NCBI GenBank assembly: GCA_009760855.2
Contig: WPIO01000003.1
Location: forward strand, 1,099,001-1,163,000
Source: Cristatella mucedo
Lineage: Eukaryota; Bryozoa; Phylactolaemata; Cristatellidae
DNA: 64,000 bases
Reading direction: 5' to 3'
Part shown: one piece after another, positions 24,685-37,036 of the stretch
Layout: each line of letters begins with the position of its first letter
Position numbering within the stretch: position 1 is the stretch's first letter
The notes under the pieces: model-generated
Databases searched by the model: none
Told to the model about the DNA's origin: nothing
The model's input: only the letters and a program-made list of their open reading frames with translations
Position numbers and translations under genes: made by a program

Positions 24685-24931
24685 AAGCCTGTGATTCGTG
24701 CTTTGTGTGCTTATACGTGCTGACACTGTGCATTCTGCCACTAACTATATTTGTATGCTGACCCTATGCATGTCACCTTGAACCATTGTATACTTGTTGA
24801 CATTGAGCGTTCCACCATTAACCGTTTACTCATGCTTCCTTAGTAGCCGATGTAAAGTGCTTTGAAAGAGATTAAATTCTCTGAGGATGGTATAAAAATT
24901 TATTATTAATATTACCAATATTATTATTAGG
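24685..24931 (+). mobile_element. LINE-A 3' end, 5'-truncated
   Basis: The 3' UTR landmarks TGTGATTCGTGCTTTGTGTG and CTGACACTGTGCATTCTGCC, then the terminal stem-loop (GTAAAGTGCTTTGAAAGAG, ATTCTCTGAGGATGG) and a TTATTATTAAT tail. It lies about 150 bp from an inverted LINE-A fragment. Confidence 0.8.
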
Positions 24932-25006
24932 TCTGATGACAAAAAAGCGCCGATGACTTTGACGTCCTATCCACAAATGCTAGCAATCTCGTGAGCATTC
25001 GCTTGA

Positions 25007-25008
<2 letters not shown>

Positions 25009-25075
<67 letters not shown>

Positions 25076-25084
25076 GCTCTCTCC
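25009..25084 (+). repeat. (CT)n microsatellite
   Basis: About 64 bp of uninterrupted CT followed by one TAG interruption. Confidence 0.95.
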
Positions 25085-26314
25085 CCTTTAGTATGAAGCG
25101 GGTACCAAGTTTGTTCGTTTCATGACAGTTCCAAATCGTGAACTGTAGTAGTGCTCATATGAAACCAGGAACTCGTGAGCCATACAACTTGTGATCGCAG
25201 GAATATTGGTATCGAAGCTCAGGTCAGCGGTCAGTAAACAGGGCATTGGCACGTAGATATAATCGTGTGAACCAGCATATGATCGGTCTGTAACTCGATA
25301 CGTTAAGCCTTCATTCAACTTTACACCCGGCCGATGACACCACGGAAGCTACGGTTAGCTTCACGCTACGTCGGCCTTTAGTTCGGAGGCTGCGAAAATC
25401 TGGAATTTGATTTCGGCTACGATTACCACCTGCAATGACTGTGCACCTTCCAAGTCTTCGCTAAGGACGCATCAGTTCCGGTCAGTTTCCCCTTCGTCCC
25501 TGCGATCTCGTCTGTTATTTTTTCGGTGTTCTTTGGCGCTCGTATCTGTGAATTATTCAGTCCATGCTGCTATCAAGAGGGGTTACTGACCAGTGTTTAT
25601 GTGTGTCTTCGTGTTTGCTTCAGCATTCTAGGCCAAGCATACAAAGAGCTCACATTTGCATGCTTCTTCATACAAGATAGCGTGTATTAATCCGTGTTTT
25701 TTTGTCTCTCGCAGAGAATTGGACAGATCACGGGCAGAGATTTAGTTCTATCAGAGGTCTATAGCAACGAATTTTTATTAATAAAACTTTCTCGGGCTTT
25801 CACGAACCTGCTCTGAGTCTGACTTGCTCCTGTGCGGCAACCATTGCACAATTGTGTGAGTGCATTGACCTTGCTCCATGTACACTGTAAGTGAGATAGG
25901 AGCTTTTAAAACTGCCCTGTATACATCTCAAAAAAGTTACAACCGAGTTTATTAGCTCAGTGAACCAAAAGTGAATTTTCCGAAATTACAAAATTGCCAC
26001 AGTTTTGGTTGAACGTGACTCGTGTACGCACGTACACGTGGCGTATCACCCGCCAGTACCTAACACACAAGGGCGTGCGATGTTATCAAGCATAACCACG
26101 AGCGTGTGCATCGATCATAGCCTCCCAACTATTCAGACGAGTCACTTATACGTTCAATGGTGTTCGTTCCCGAAACTTCAGCCGGCGTTGCGTGATAACG
26201 CTGACTAGCACATCATTGTAGAGTAGTTTGAGTGAATCTATCAATGGCACGTTCAAAACAGTATAGCGCCACGCAAGCACACAAGTCGTTCACACTGCTG
26301 CTCAAGCTGAGGCT
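25085..26314. other. no gene recognised
   Basis: Mixed DNA without recognisable coding or repeat content. Confidence 0.45.
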
Positions 26315-26396
26315 GTGGCTGCATAGACATACACATGTGGCTGCATAGACATACACATGTGGCTGCATAGACATACACATGTGGCTGCATAGACAG
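26315..26396 (+). repeat. perfect 22-bp tandem repeat, about 3.7 copies
   Basis: Units of GTGGCTGCATAGACATACAC plus AT start at 26315, 26337, 26359 and 26381 with no visible mismatch. The identity implies a recent expansion. Confidence 0.9.
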
Positions 26397-26629
26397 TCTT
26401 TCGACCGTAGCTCAAGCGGCCTCAGCTCCAGCAGCCAAGGTAAACAGTAACCCTGCGCCTACAAGTCAAGCAGTCAAGCAGCCTGAACGTGCTACTGAAG
26501 CAAATACATTTGTTTTGCATTGTTTTTTGAATTGTTATTGTCATTATTGTTGTTGTTATTTTTATTGTTTTGCATTGCTAGCAGCTGCTAGCTTTTTCTA
26601 ACGAAGACTAGGGTGATACATGTTAGATA

Positions 26630-27625
26630 ATGAATATATTTATGCAATTGATAAAGCGCCCTCAGAGAACTCAATCTCTTTCTAGGCGCTTTACGTTTGC
26701 TGCAAAGGGAAACCCAATTGAATGGTGAACGATACCGTGCTTGCTGAACAACGTGAATAACGTGGTTAGGGATGGCATGCACAGGATCAGCGTGCAAGCG
26801 TGGTTAGTGGCAGCATGCACAGTGTCAGCACCCATAAGCACATGAAGGACGAATCACAGGGACCCACTAAATGCTGTGATGGATATGTGTGTTTTTTAAG
26901 TTCTTTTTAAATGTGGTCAAGTCAGGGGATGTTCTGGCGCAAGTCGGGAGTAAGTTCCAGGCTTTGGGAGCATACGAACTAAATGCACGGTCTCCAAAGG
27001 ATTTGAGGTTTGTACGAGGTATTGGTAAACTGTTGGAGTCCGAAAAGCCGGTACGATGCTTGGCCCGGTGGAGGAGTAGATCTGAGGGATAGGCTGGAGC
27101 CAAAGAATAAAGTGACCTAAAAGTGAGCGACAAAACCTTGAAGTCGATCCGTTGCTTGATTGGTAGCCAGCGTAGGTCGGCGAGAAGTGGTGTGATGTGG
27201 CAACTGCCACGCTCACGACAGACAAGCCTAGCTTCGGAGTTTGCACCAGCTGTAATCGCCTGATTGCACATGCCAGAGGGCCAGCAAGCAGTGAGTTACA
27301 GAAGTCAAGACGGGATGTCACGAATGAATGGGCCACCTTAGACTTGCTATCCTTATCTAAACAAGCCCAAATTTTAGCAGCGTTATGTAGCTGAAAGTAG
27401 GCAGACTTGATTGTGGAGCTGATGTGGTCGTCTAACGAGAGGTCACTTTGGAACATGACACCAGATCTCCAGCTGATTCAACAGGAGATATGTTGGCAGA
27501 GCCAATTTTGAGCATCAGCCTTTCCAATTTCTGAATCACGCTGAGTTTTCCCATAACTAGTATCTTCGTTTAGTTTTAGAAAACGTTCTGCCATCCATGT
27601 GCTGATGTCATTAATACATTCTTGT
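26630..27625 (-). mobile_element. LINE-A copy, C-terminal coding region and 3' end
   Basis: On the minus strand, pieces encode the segment after YADD (WMAERFLKLNE-like, near 27600-27560), FQSDLSLDDHISSTIKSAYF, RLDFCNSLLAGPLACAIRRL, and an open C-terminal part with ADLRWLPIKQRIDFK and DRAFSSYAPKAWNLLP. It ends in the LINE-A 3' stem-loop; a clean (ATT)n tail is not kept. Two long overlapping ORFs (26867-27271 and 26917-27456) show it is broken by few frameshifts, so it is among the better preserved copies. Confidence 0.85.
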
Positions 27626-28673
27626 CACACATAGTTTATCACACTCTTTAACGGGCCCATCCGTACTGCAACGAGAGAAAGCTTCAATCGCACTCCCCAG
27701 CTCTCCATTCGCGGACGAAGGGTTCGTAAGGCTTAATGCAATGCTATCTGAAGGTGATTGCTTGGAACCAAGAGTGACTGAATAATGAGTAACATCCTCG
27801 GAGCCAACTCTCGTAACCCTGAGTGAAATGGTAGGAGACGTCGTGAGCTCTCGTGCTGGTCCAGCCTCATTTTAGTGTATCTCTTGAGCCGTCAGAGCCT
27901 TGACAAACATTAATAGATAAAATAATGTTTTTCTTATATCGTAGGTTGTTTTTTATTTTCGAAAAATTGATTGCGGAACTCTTCATCCGACTTCCTGTAT
28001 CGACGATTTGTCAGCATTTACATGCGATTGGTGCGATTCCTTTGGCGTGCAGGACGCGGCGGTACCACTTCCAGAAGTTCTTAACAGAGAACCCACAGTT
28101 TCGGCTAAATATGCCTGTGTTATCTTAAAACTAGTCCGAATTTGCGAATTGTAAGGTTCAAATGCAGCCGATTCATTGGCAAAGTCATTTTCTGTGGGCG
28201 TTTCTTTTGGCATGGCCCTTCCATGTAGGGGGACTGGTTCCTTATTCTTGACCGATCTTTGGTGGTGCTAATTTACCGTTTTTCTTTAGTGCATATAATA
28301 ACGTGGAGGTTTCAAATACTTTACTGACGATGCCGTCTTGGAAAACTCCAATCACTAGCATGAGAAAATGCATTCTGCAATCAAGAGTGAAGGACAGCGA
28401 TTCCTCTACGACCGTATTTAATCTGCCTTGCTGTATCATATGCCACACAGGAATTGCACGAGCTAATTCTACAGAGAGCAACAAACGGGCATGAAACGAG
28501 CTACTTGGAGTTTTAAAAGATGACCTACTTTGGTTATTCTATTGATTAAATCAACGTGGTAAATCAGTGAGTGAAGCTAGAATTGCATGTTTAGCGGTAG
28601 AGCATCAACAGGCACCTAGTATAGTAAGGAGTCGATTAGATGAACTTCGTGGCCTTAAACAATCGGCTTCTTT
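27626..28673. other. no gene recognised
   Basis: Non-coding. Short ORFs at 27925-28494 have no recognisable domain. Confidence 0.4.
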
Positions 28674-28728
28674 AGTCGTACTGCTCGTCACTGTACTCCA
28701 GTCGTACTGCTCGTCACTGTACTTCAGT
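28674..28728 (+). repeat. 26-bp direct repeat pair, left of LINE-B
   Basis: Two units of AGTCGTACTGCTCGTCACTG plus TACT(C/T)C lie head to tail at 28674-28699 and 28700-28725, followed by AGT. The same two-unit block recurs on the far side of the LINE-B insertion at 29321-29375, differing only in two bases at the end of the first unit. Confidence 0.85.
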
Positions 28729-29320
28729 ATGCCACTACAGCGGACTATGAATATGGCTGCAAGGCTGGTCTTCAAGTCCCAGCAGTTTGAGCACGTGTCA
28801 CCTTTGCTGGAAGAGCTGGGATGGTTGCCGGTTGAGCAAAGGATACAGAGCAAAGTTCTTACGCTGACCCACAGGGCCCGCCACGGCTTGGCTCCTTCAT
28901 ACCTAGCTGAACTGCTGCATCAGTTTCAGCCTGTTCGCGCCCTCAGGTCCTGTGTGGACAATAAATTAGCTGTCCCATTCCTCCGCTTAAAGACCGTTGA
29001 CGACAGAAGCTTAAGCTCTTCAGGTCCTAGACTGTGGAACTCGCTTCCACAATTCTTACGCAACGGCATCTACTCTCCAACTGCCGACTGTGGCACATCT
29101 TTTTCAGCGGTCCTGAACTGCTACTTCTATGCTACTCACTACCTCAACTGCTCTCCTGACTCTGCTATGCTTCCCACTTTCTCTTTGTTGCGTGAGACGA
29201 AGTCTGTTGGCTACCGAATGCGTACCGAAAGCCGCTTAGGCTGTGAGTGCGCTATACAAAACTCTCCTGCATAACACCCACATGGTCTTTATGACTTTGT
29301 GGAGTTACTGACGGAGATAA
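28729..29320 (+). mobile_element. LINE-B copy, C-terminal region, 5'-truncated, open frame
   Basis: The frame is open from upstream into AARLVFKSQQFEHVSPLLEE, LGWLPVEQRIQSKVLTLTHR, PRLWNSLPQFLRNGIYSPTA and RMRTESRLGCECAIQNSPA, with a stop near 29274. The 3' UTR follows, ending ACTGACGGAGATAA at 29320. Alignment with the minus-strand copy at 6425-7520 starts at GCCACTACAGCGGACTATGA. Upstream catalytic parts are absent. This is the youngest-looking LINE-B copy in the window: no internal stop in the retained part and clear flanking repeats. Confidence 0.85.
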
Positions 29321-29375
29321 AGTCGTACTGCTCGTCACTGTACTTTAGTCGTACTGCTCGTCACTGTACTTCAGT
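29321..29375 (+). repeat. 26-bp direct repeat pair, right of LINE-B
   Basis: Two more units of the 26-bp repeat at 29321-29346 and 29347-29372, then AGT and a partial echo (CGTACTTCAGTCAC). This is either a long target-site duplication or the split halves of a pre-existing minisatellite. Confidence 0.85.
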
Positions 29376-29456
29376 CGTACTTCAGTCACAAGCTCGTCGG
29401 AGACGTTTAATAGGCGCGGAGAGGCATTTTTGTGAGATATTGTGAGATACTTGTTA

Positions 29457-29601
29457 TAATTAATAGTCCCTTGTATAGCGACCTAAGAGAGCTTAATCTC
29501 TATTCAGGCGCTTGACATATGCCACGGAGCTCGAGCCGACGACCTCAGCCAGACCTTGGTCGGGGCGAGCACCTTAACCTCTGAGCCAAACAAGCACGGC
29601 T
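29457..29601 (-). mobile_element. SINE-1 (tRNA-derived) copy
   Basis: On the minus strand: A-box-like TGGCTCAGAGGTTAAGG (plus-strand CCTTAACCTCTGAGCCA near 29571-29587), B-box-like GGCTCGAGCTC (near 29528-29538), then CATATGTCAAGCGCCTGAAT, AGAGATTAAGCTCTCTTAGG and TCGCTATACAAG. The last part resembles the LINE-A terminal stem-loop. Confidence 0.85.
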
Positions 29602-32217
29602 TACCAGATGCGGCATTACTTCCACCTGAGTTTTACGCGTCACGCGCCCAGCGACGCGTAAGTAAACAGCCTATGGGGAACAGTCCATCTAAGACTATGC
29701 ATAAAAACAGTGTGCTAGTGGTAGAAGACATTATGTTGACGTCGCTCGTAGCACTCATGTCAGCAGTCCTCACGAAGAATCTTGCTGCGCTTCGGTAGCC
29801 CTAAATAATAATCGCCGTTATAACGCAGCATACATTTAAAGTCTTCAGATCGCTTTACTGCTCGTCGGTTTACTCAGCAACGCGCGGATCCTGCATGCAC
29901 TCAGTTGCCATGCAAGACGCATAATCTCAGCGAATTCCAGTGGAGCGAATCTTACGAGTCTTGCAGTAACCTGTTTTTTTACAAGGCTCGCCCTTCTATC
30001 GCCATTAATAATCCACTCAGCGGTCGTTGGAGGGCTGGACGATGCTTCGTAGCCCTACGAGGCCCGAAGCTGCTTCGTCGGTGGATAAGCAATGTAGCAG
30101 CCACCAGCTGATGGCCGCTGCCGGGCCAGCAACTCTGCTATTTAGTGTGTCGAGGAGGTACGTCCTTAGCAAAGCTCGACGACAGGCGAGCAACAGTGTC
30201 ACAGACGGCATACCAGACGCACCCACTGGCGGCACACCAGGCGGCCTTTCCCTAGATTGCTGCACTAGAAGCGACCTCAGCTGCTGGAGCGAATGTACCA
30301 ATCGCTATCGCAGGATCGTCGGAAATATTTCACGACTCCCTCCAACTAGAAAGTCTGGGTGTTCTTGCTAGGTTATGCAAAGCCCATATAGAGCAATGCG
30401 GTGGTCAACAGACGTTTACTAGACTGGTAAATACTCACTGGGGGCGTGGGTGTATCTCAAGATTCAGCCTTGAGTGCCTTCATCCGCTTAGAGATGGCCT
30501 TTCAGCGTTTCGAGATCTGGCAAACAAGCAGGCTCGCAGCAGTTCCAAGCATTTCGTGCAGCTCGAGAGCACCGGCGAGGCTGCACATGCTTTCAGTTTT
30601 CTCCGCCTTTGATGTGCTGCTACTTTGTCATCGAAAATGCCCGATGCAGATTTCGTAGCAAGCCGGCGCTCACAAAAGCCCGCTGCTGGCGAGTAATTTG
30701 CCAATGCGAGCCGGCTGTCGGATAAATGCGCCAACAAGGACAGTGGCCTTCGCTGTGAGAGGGCACCCAGAGCACCCCGTCAGGTGCTTTTCATTTTCAG
30801 GGGCCGGCCTGCACTGCCCGCGCTGGAGCGCTCCTCTGCTCGTCTGCTCATCTGGCTTTGAACTTCGGACTCCGATCGGCAGACAGAGTCTCGCATCCGT
30901 CGCTCGAGGTCGCCCCTGCACTGGCTGCAGCAGAGCAGAGCGAGTGGAGTAGTAATGGCAAGCACGCGATTTGGATAAGCAGCTAGATGGCGCCACGTGT
31001 CTGGCTACTTTCACGACCGCACCCGTCTACGCACCGCCGTAGAGTAGAGCACGAGCCTTTGATCACGCTGCCGCAGCTACGAAAGCTGAGATCACCCGGA
31101 AGTGCTCAAGGTGCTCCGCCCCTCGAGGTGCTCCGCCCTTCGATCGCTTGAAGCAACTTTCTGGCAACTTGCCTGCTGCCGCTTGACAAACTGAGGAGCG
31201 GACGCCTCACGAGCCACAAACCGGCGACAATTATAAAGCCTCGAAGACGTCGAACAACTGCCAAGCAGGAGCTCGCATTCCGGCGCCAAAAATGAACCCG
31301 TCGGATAAAGCTGTCCCAGCAGGAAGCTCTTGGGGACAGACAGTTCAGCAGGCAGCCATTTAAAGGTCTTCGGCGAGTCCCTCAGCTATTGCAGTGCCGA
31401 GTGTTGCATGCGGTGTAATCGCGTCACTTCCTTTTGCTGGCTTTGCGCAGCGACGCATGCAGACAATGCGTCGACAAACCCTTCTTCTAAATGTGGGCCT
31501 CGACTGCACTCATCTGGCCCCCGGTTCAGGCCCCCTTTCAACCATGTCATTGTTGGAATAAACTGGCCAGAAACTGCATCTTTGCAGGCTGCGATCGCCA
31601 AAGCAGAGCCTGGTGGTCGCACCGCTCGTAGCAGCGTCGGCGAAGCGACGCCTGCGACTGCATGACCCTTTGTCCCCATTATCGATCTGGTGACTTTGGT
31701 TCCATCGGGATGCAGACGAACTTAAATGGCCAGAATATGAGATCTAACTATCATTGTTTGCGTTTAACTATTCATCCATCGCTGATGCATCTCGATTAGG
31801 CCAGCGCCAAAGGTTTTGCCTGCAGCCATGACTGTGGGAGGTGGTGCAGAGAGTGCCAACCAAGAATCGCAGCGAAATCAGAGAGTGGTTTCGAGAAGTG
31901 CCGACCGAGCGCCAGCGAGCCAAATCATGTCTGTAGAGGTAAGCTTGTCCAAAGCATTGTAAAGACGGCGTTACCACCACGCCGGTCCAACGTGGCAACA
32001 TTTCATAGGTGCCAAGGTACTGTATGCAAACGGCGGTCCGTTTTTGTATGAATAAAGAACGTGACACTGGCTTTCACAGGCAGAGATGGCCAAGACGAAG
32101 CTGCACTCGCTGCAAAATAGCATCCACTCTTTCGCATCCTCTTTCAACACCGTTGCCCACAAATTAAGCCGACCGCCGCACCCGTCCACTCTACGCCCAT
32201 TGCAATGCTCTCTTGTC
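29602..32217. other. no gene recognised
   Basis: About 2.6 kb, GC-leaning from 30 to 31.7 kb. ORFs up to 114 codons occur on both strands, but none has a recognisable domain or obvious coding signature. Confidence 0.45.
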
Positions 32218-32865
32218 GGTCTCAGATAGTGGTGCAAGAGTCTGCAGCTAGGCTTGTCTGTCGTGAGCGTCGCAGTTGCCACATCACACCACTTCTTGCC
32301 GAGCTGCACTGGCTACCAGTCAAGCAATGGATTGACTTCAAGGCTCTGTCGCTCACTTTTAGATCCTTTCTTTCTTTAGCACCCGCCTACCTATCAGATC
32401 TACTGCCCCACCATGCTAAGTATTGTGCCACCGGCTTTTCAGAACTAGCTGTTTAACCTATACCTCGTACAAACCTCAAATCCTTTGGAGACCGTCCCTT
32501 TAGTTCGTACGCTCCCTAAGCCATAAACTCACTTCAACTTCCCGTCACGTCATCCCCTGACTTGAACACATTTAAAAAGAAATTTAAAACGCACCTACTT
32601 ATGACAGCATTTAGTGGATCTTGGCGATTCGTCCTTTATGTGCTTATGTGTGCTGACACGATGCATGCTGCCACTAACCATACTTGCAAGCTGACCCTGT
32701 ACTTGTCACCCTTAACCATGTTATTCTCATTGTTTGTCAATTATGCTACCACTGACCATCCGATCGTGTCTCATTTGCAGCAAATGTAAAGCGCCTACAA
32801 AGAGATTGAGTTCTCTGAGGGCGCTTTATCATGTGAGGTATTGCTATTATTATTATTATTATTCA
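32218..32865 (+). mobile_element. LINE-A copy, C-terminal region and 3' end
   Basis: The frame 32205-32456 carries ARLVCRERRSCHITPLLAEL, HWLPVKQWIDFKALSLTFRS and LAPAYLSDLLPHHAKY; later frames carry the DRPFSS-like segment, the 3' UTR, the stem-loop (GTAAAGCGCCTACAAAGAGA, TTGAGTTCTCTGAGGGCGC) and a (TTA)n tail. It is 5'-truncated and frame-broken. Confidence 0.87.
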
Positions 32866-34065
32866 GGCGCGAGGCGTAATTTGCAGCTATTTCCGGAAGC
32901 CGCTTGGGACTGGCCTAAGCTTAATCTGAACTGACTGTGCGCTCATGAGATAGCACGAAGGTCATCGTTGCCCAAACGGGTCAAACTTTGTTATACATTA
33001 ACCTTTCACTCGCGCACCTGTTCAGCTCGTCCAGGGATCGGTGCGCCACTTCCTACCCCTCTTCTCGCGGTGACGTCCAGTTTCACACCGATGAGGGCGC
33101 TCTCGATAGGGCCGTATTCGCTGCTGCTCGGGTGAACTGGGGGTCAAACCAATCGGTGTTTTACTTCAGCGGGCTACAGGGGTTATCGTTATGGTATTTC
33201 CAACTTCTAGTTTAGACAATAGAAGTTGAAAAGAAATTCATGGCTGACCCCCTGCGGTCACGAAAATGCGCTGTGGGCGTTTGGTAGAGTTTGATTTGTT
33301 GAGCATATAAGTGCGTGATTTATAAGTAGTTCTACAAAACTGGTGCTGTTACGGCTGCAGGCAAATCGCAACTGCTCATACGCCTTCAAAAAAGTGCGGG
33401 TAGAAGATCTCTAGTAGTATCATCATCTTGTGCTCTCCTCTCGTTTGTTAGTAGGGACGGAGAGGAAAAAAATCTGTAGGCGAGTATTTTCCGATAAAAT
33501 ATAGCTCTTTCTTTTGAAGCGCTTTGGTCCGCTTCTGAGCACTCCCTGCTTCCGCACAGACAGGTGGATCCTCTGCTCGAATGTTTGTTCTCTTCGTGAT
33601 ACGTTTGCTCGAAGTGGCGACAAGAGAGCTGCCAGTTTAAATGCTGCTGCCGCAGCACGCAGCATTTTTTGACCTTGACCTTAGACCTTAAGCTTCGGCC
33701 TCCTCCACTGACTATTTCCGGCCTACGACGTGTAACCGCTTGTTGCGGCTGCACATTTAGCGAGTAGAGTGGGAGAGTGTTTTTGGCTGCAAGAACTCGT
33801 ATTGCTGCAAAGCAAATGCATTGACCTTCAAGGTTTTTTAGTGAACCGGAGAGGTCTTTCGGAAGACAAGTAGTTTATGTTTTCTATTTAGTGATGCGGC
33901 ACTCATTGGACAGACTTTTTCATTCGTGCAACATTCATTAGCATTTGTGCAGTGATTAAAGCCATGTCTGTGCCTTCATTGGATGTCAAGATATTAGAAT
34001 GATAATGCTACGAACGAGCTCGTGAAGCTGGCGCTTCAAAACATGAATAACAACTTGCGGTTGAC
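32866..34065. other. no gene recognised
   Basis: No recognisable coding similarity or known repeat family. Confidence 0.4.
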
Positions 34066-34146
34066 GTATTTTTACGCGCAGGTACGCACTTTTACGCGCA
34101 TGTACGCACCCTTACGCGAAGGTACGTACCCTTACGCGCAGGTGTG
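34066..34146 (+). repeat. imperfect 20-22-bp tandem repeat, four copies
   Basis: Units like TTTTTACGCGCAGGTACGCA, then TTACGCGCATGTACGCACCC, TTACGCGAAGGTACGTACCC and TTACGCGCAGGTGTGACG. The conserved core is TTACGCG.A.GTACG. Confidence 0.8.
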
Positions 34147-34289
34147 ACGACGGGAGCAGAATGGGTAGCAAAAAAGAGTGCCCATAAGTAAATATAACAA
34201 GCACTATACAAATAACGCGTAGATATAAATAAATTAAATATAAATGTATAAATACATAAAAATATATTGAGTAACTATAGCACATCAAA

Positions 34290-36092
34290 TTGGTCAATTG
34301 AGCGACCTCATTCTGCAATTCATCTCCCGATCAAAGAAAGCTACTTGTCCTCTCGACCCTTTTCCACTGTCTTAGTTATACAACGTACAATAGATATGCT
34401 GCTGCCATGCACAACTAAAACAAAAAATATGTCCTTAGTCTCACATCATGTCCCAACATCTTTCAAAAAGGCTGCAGATAGGCAACTAAATGATAACGCA
34501 ACACTAGACCAAAGGACTTTGAGCAATTTCTGTCCCGTCTCCCTTCTACGGTTCCTATCAAAAACACTGGAGCGAGTCGTTGGAGACCAGCTGAACTCTT
34601 ACATTAAAACTTCAAACCAAGCAAGTAAGTTCCAGTAAGGATTTAGAGCTAATCACTCCACAGAGTCAGCATCGCTCCAGGTGTATAACAAACTTCTCTG
34701 AAAGTCATTAAACTCTCTAGGCTTGCGTGCTTGATCTTTCGGCACCGTTTGATGCTATTGATCACCGAGTCCTTCTCGAGTGCCTTTCATTTCGCCTGGG
34801 CGTCACTGGCAAAGCAATATCATGGTTCAGGTCCTATTTTATTGGGCGAATCCAGAGGATTGATGTGAGCTGACAAAGACCATCCGATGAGCCACTGAAG
34901 TGCGGGGTGTCTAAGAACTCGGTGCTCGGTCTGCTTCTTTTCACAGTTTACACTCTCCCTCTTGCCGATGCGATCACCAAACACAATCGATGGCTTTCAC
35001 TTCTATGCTGATGACACTCAGTTATACCATTGCTTTAATCCCTCCCAGCCCCCCAACTGGTCAGATGCTCTTAACTTCCTTGCTGCGCGTATTGCTGACA
35101 TCCGCACATGGATGGCAGCAAACGTCCTCAAATTAAATAACAATAATAACAACTTGACAGTTATGGGCAAAACAAATGTGACTCATAAATCGGCAAAATT
35201 AACGTACAAATCCGGTTCTGCCACCATATCTCATTTTGCACCTTCATGAAATCTACGTTTACTTTTCATAAGTGACTTTTCACTAGACGACTACGTCAGC
35301 TCCACAGTCAAGTTTACCTCATTTCAGCTACATAACACAGCTAAAATTTGGGCTTGCTTAGACACGGATACTGCATCTAAATTGGTCCATGCCTCTATGA
35401 AATGCCGTCTCTACTTCTGTAACTCACTCCTTGCTGATCTACCGACCTGTGCAATGAGACACTTACAGTTGGTGCAAAAATCTCCAGCTAGGCTTGTCTG
35501 CCGTGAGTGTCGCCACTGCCACATCACACTACTTCAGGCTGACCTGCACTAGCTCCCAGTCAAGCAGCGTGTCGACTTCAGGGCTCTGTCACTTACTTTT
35601 AGGTCCGTACATTCTCTGGCTCCAGCCTACCTGTAAGAACTACTCCTCCATCAGGCTGGTCGTCATGCCACTCGCTTCTATGAATCAAATCGTTTATCTA
35701 TACATCATACGATTCTCAAATCCTTGGGAGACCGCCGTGCCTTTAGTTCGTAGTCTCCCAAACCCTGGGACTCATTCCCGACTGACGGCACGACATCCCC
35801 TGCCTTGACGACATTTGCAAACATGCAAAAAACGCACCTGTTTATAACAGCATTTGGGAGTCCTTGCGATTCGTCTTTTGTAAGCTTCTGCAATCTGACA
35901 CTGTGCATGCTGCCACCAACCATATTCGCTTGTTGATCCTGTGCTTATCACCTCTAACCATGTTATTCTTGTTTATTGAGCATGCTACCACTAACCATTC
36001 GATCATGCTTCTTTTACAGCATATGTAATGCGCATAGTATAAGATTAAGTTCTCTGAGGGCGATATACAAATGTACTATTATTATTATTATT
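34290..36092 (+). mobile_element. LINE-A copy with reverse transcriptase, 5'-truncated
   Basis: It starts just upstream of the polymerase (the block equivalent to TTSPLDPIPTV) and continues with LSNFCPVSLLRFLSKTLERV and VGDQLNSYIKTSNQASKFQ, which ends at a stop. The polymerase core is broken. FHFYADDTQLYHCF with YADD is near 34995, then WMAANVLKLNNNNNNLTVMG. The RLVCREC..CHIT block and C-terminal domain follow in shifted frames. The terminal stem-loop and (ATT)n tail end near 36092. Many stops make it defective. Confidence 0.87.
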
Positions 36093-36260
36093 ATTAATTT
36101 GGACCAGCCTATTCTATAGTCACAGAGAACCACACGTGTAAAACACCATACATGGTATAAGTTGCGAGTACGATGTCCTCAATCTAAATGACTGTCTCGC
36201 CGCAACTACTGACAAAGTACAACTGGCTGACCATGGATTGCCAATTCTTCATAAGGTCTA

Positions 36261-36263
<3 letters not shown>

Positions 36264-36349
<86 letters not shown>
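36264..36349 (+). repeat. (TA)n microsatellite
   Basis: About 86 bp of pure alternating TA, the longest TA run in the window. Confidence 0.95.
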
Positions 36350-36352
<3 letters not shown>

Positions 36353-37036
36353 TATGGCATATCCGGTTGCTAATGTTTATAATTAAGGAACCACTAAAAA
36401 TCTACGGGACTATGATAATATGCGTCAATATATGTTTCCGTTGCAGCCTATGTGAAGTGGCCAGCAAACGATTAAATCTACTTAAGGCACTACGGTATTG
36501 TACAGAGGCGGAGCAAATATTTGCATATGGGGGTGACAAGACCCGGGAAGATTTTTTCATGTAGGGACAATATGGGGGACAATATGGGGGATATGCATAT
36601 GGAGGACAAGATCCGGGATCTTTTCACTGAGGGGTCGAGACCGATAATTAAGAAAAAATATTAAATATTTAATTGTTTCTTAATTATAAGAAAAATATTA
36701 TTAAATATTAAAGTTATAAAAAAAAATTAAAGCGCAGAAGTTTTTAGCATGAACTGGGCGGGTGCTCATTGAATGGAAATATGACCCAATTTCGTCGTTG
36801 GTGACGGTCACGGGGAACAGGGGCGACCCAGGTCGCTGTACCAGCCAAGCCACGGGGGGGGGGGGGCCGGGCCAGCTAATGACCCTGGCGGCTACGCTAG
36901 TCGTATGTGCATATTAATAAACAAATGAATACGTATTTTCTGCTTCACTAAGCAAGCATCGAGGGCTGACATGCGTTTAGCGGCAAGCTTTCTGCGTTTA
37001 CAACTTTTTGAATAATATGCCGTAGTAAGAATAGTA
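36350..37036. other. no gene recognised; possible old LINE-A tail
   Basis: At about 36435-36500 the order TTGCAGCCTATGTGAAGTGG, ACGATTAAATCTACTTAAGG, CACTACGGTATTGTA loosely follows the LINE-A 3' stem-loop on the plus strand. A GGGGGACAATAT motif is repeated near 36570-36600. An AT-rich stretch lies at 36645-36730. Confidence 0.4.
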
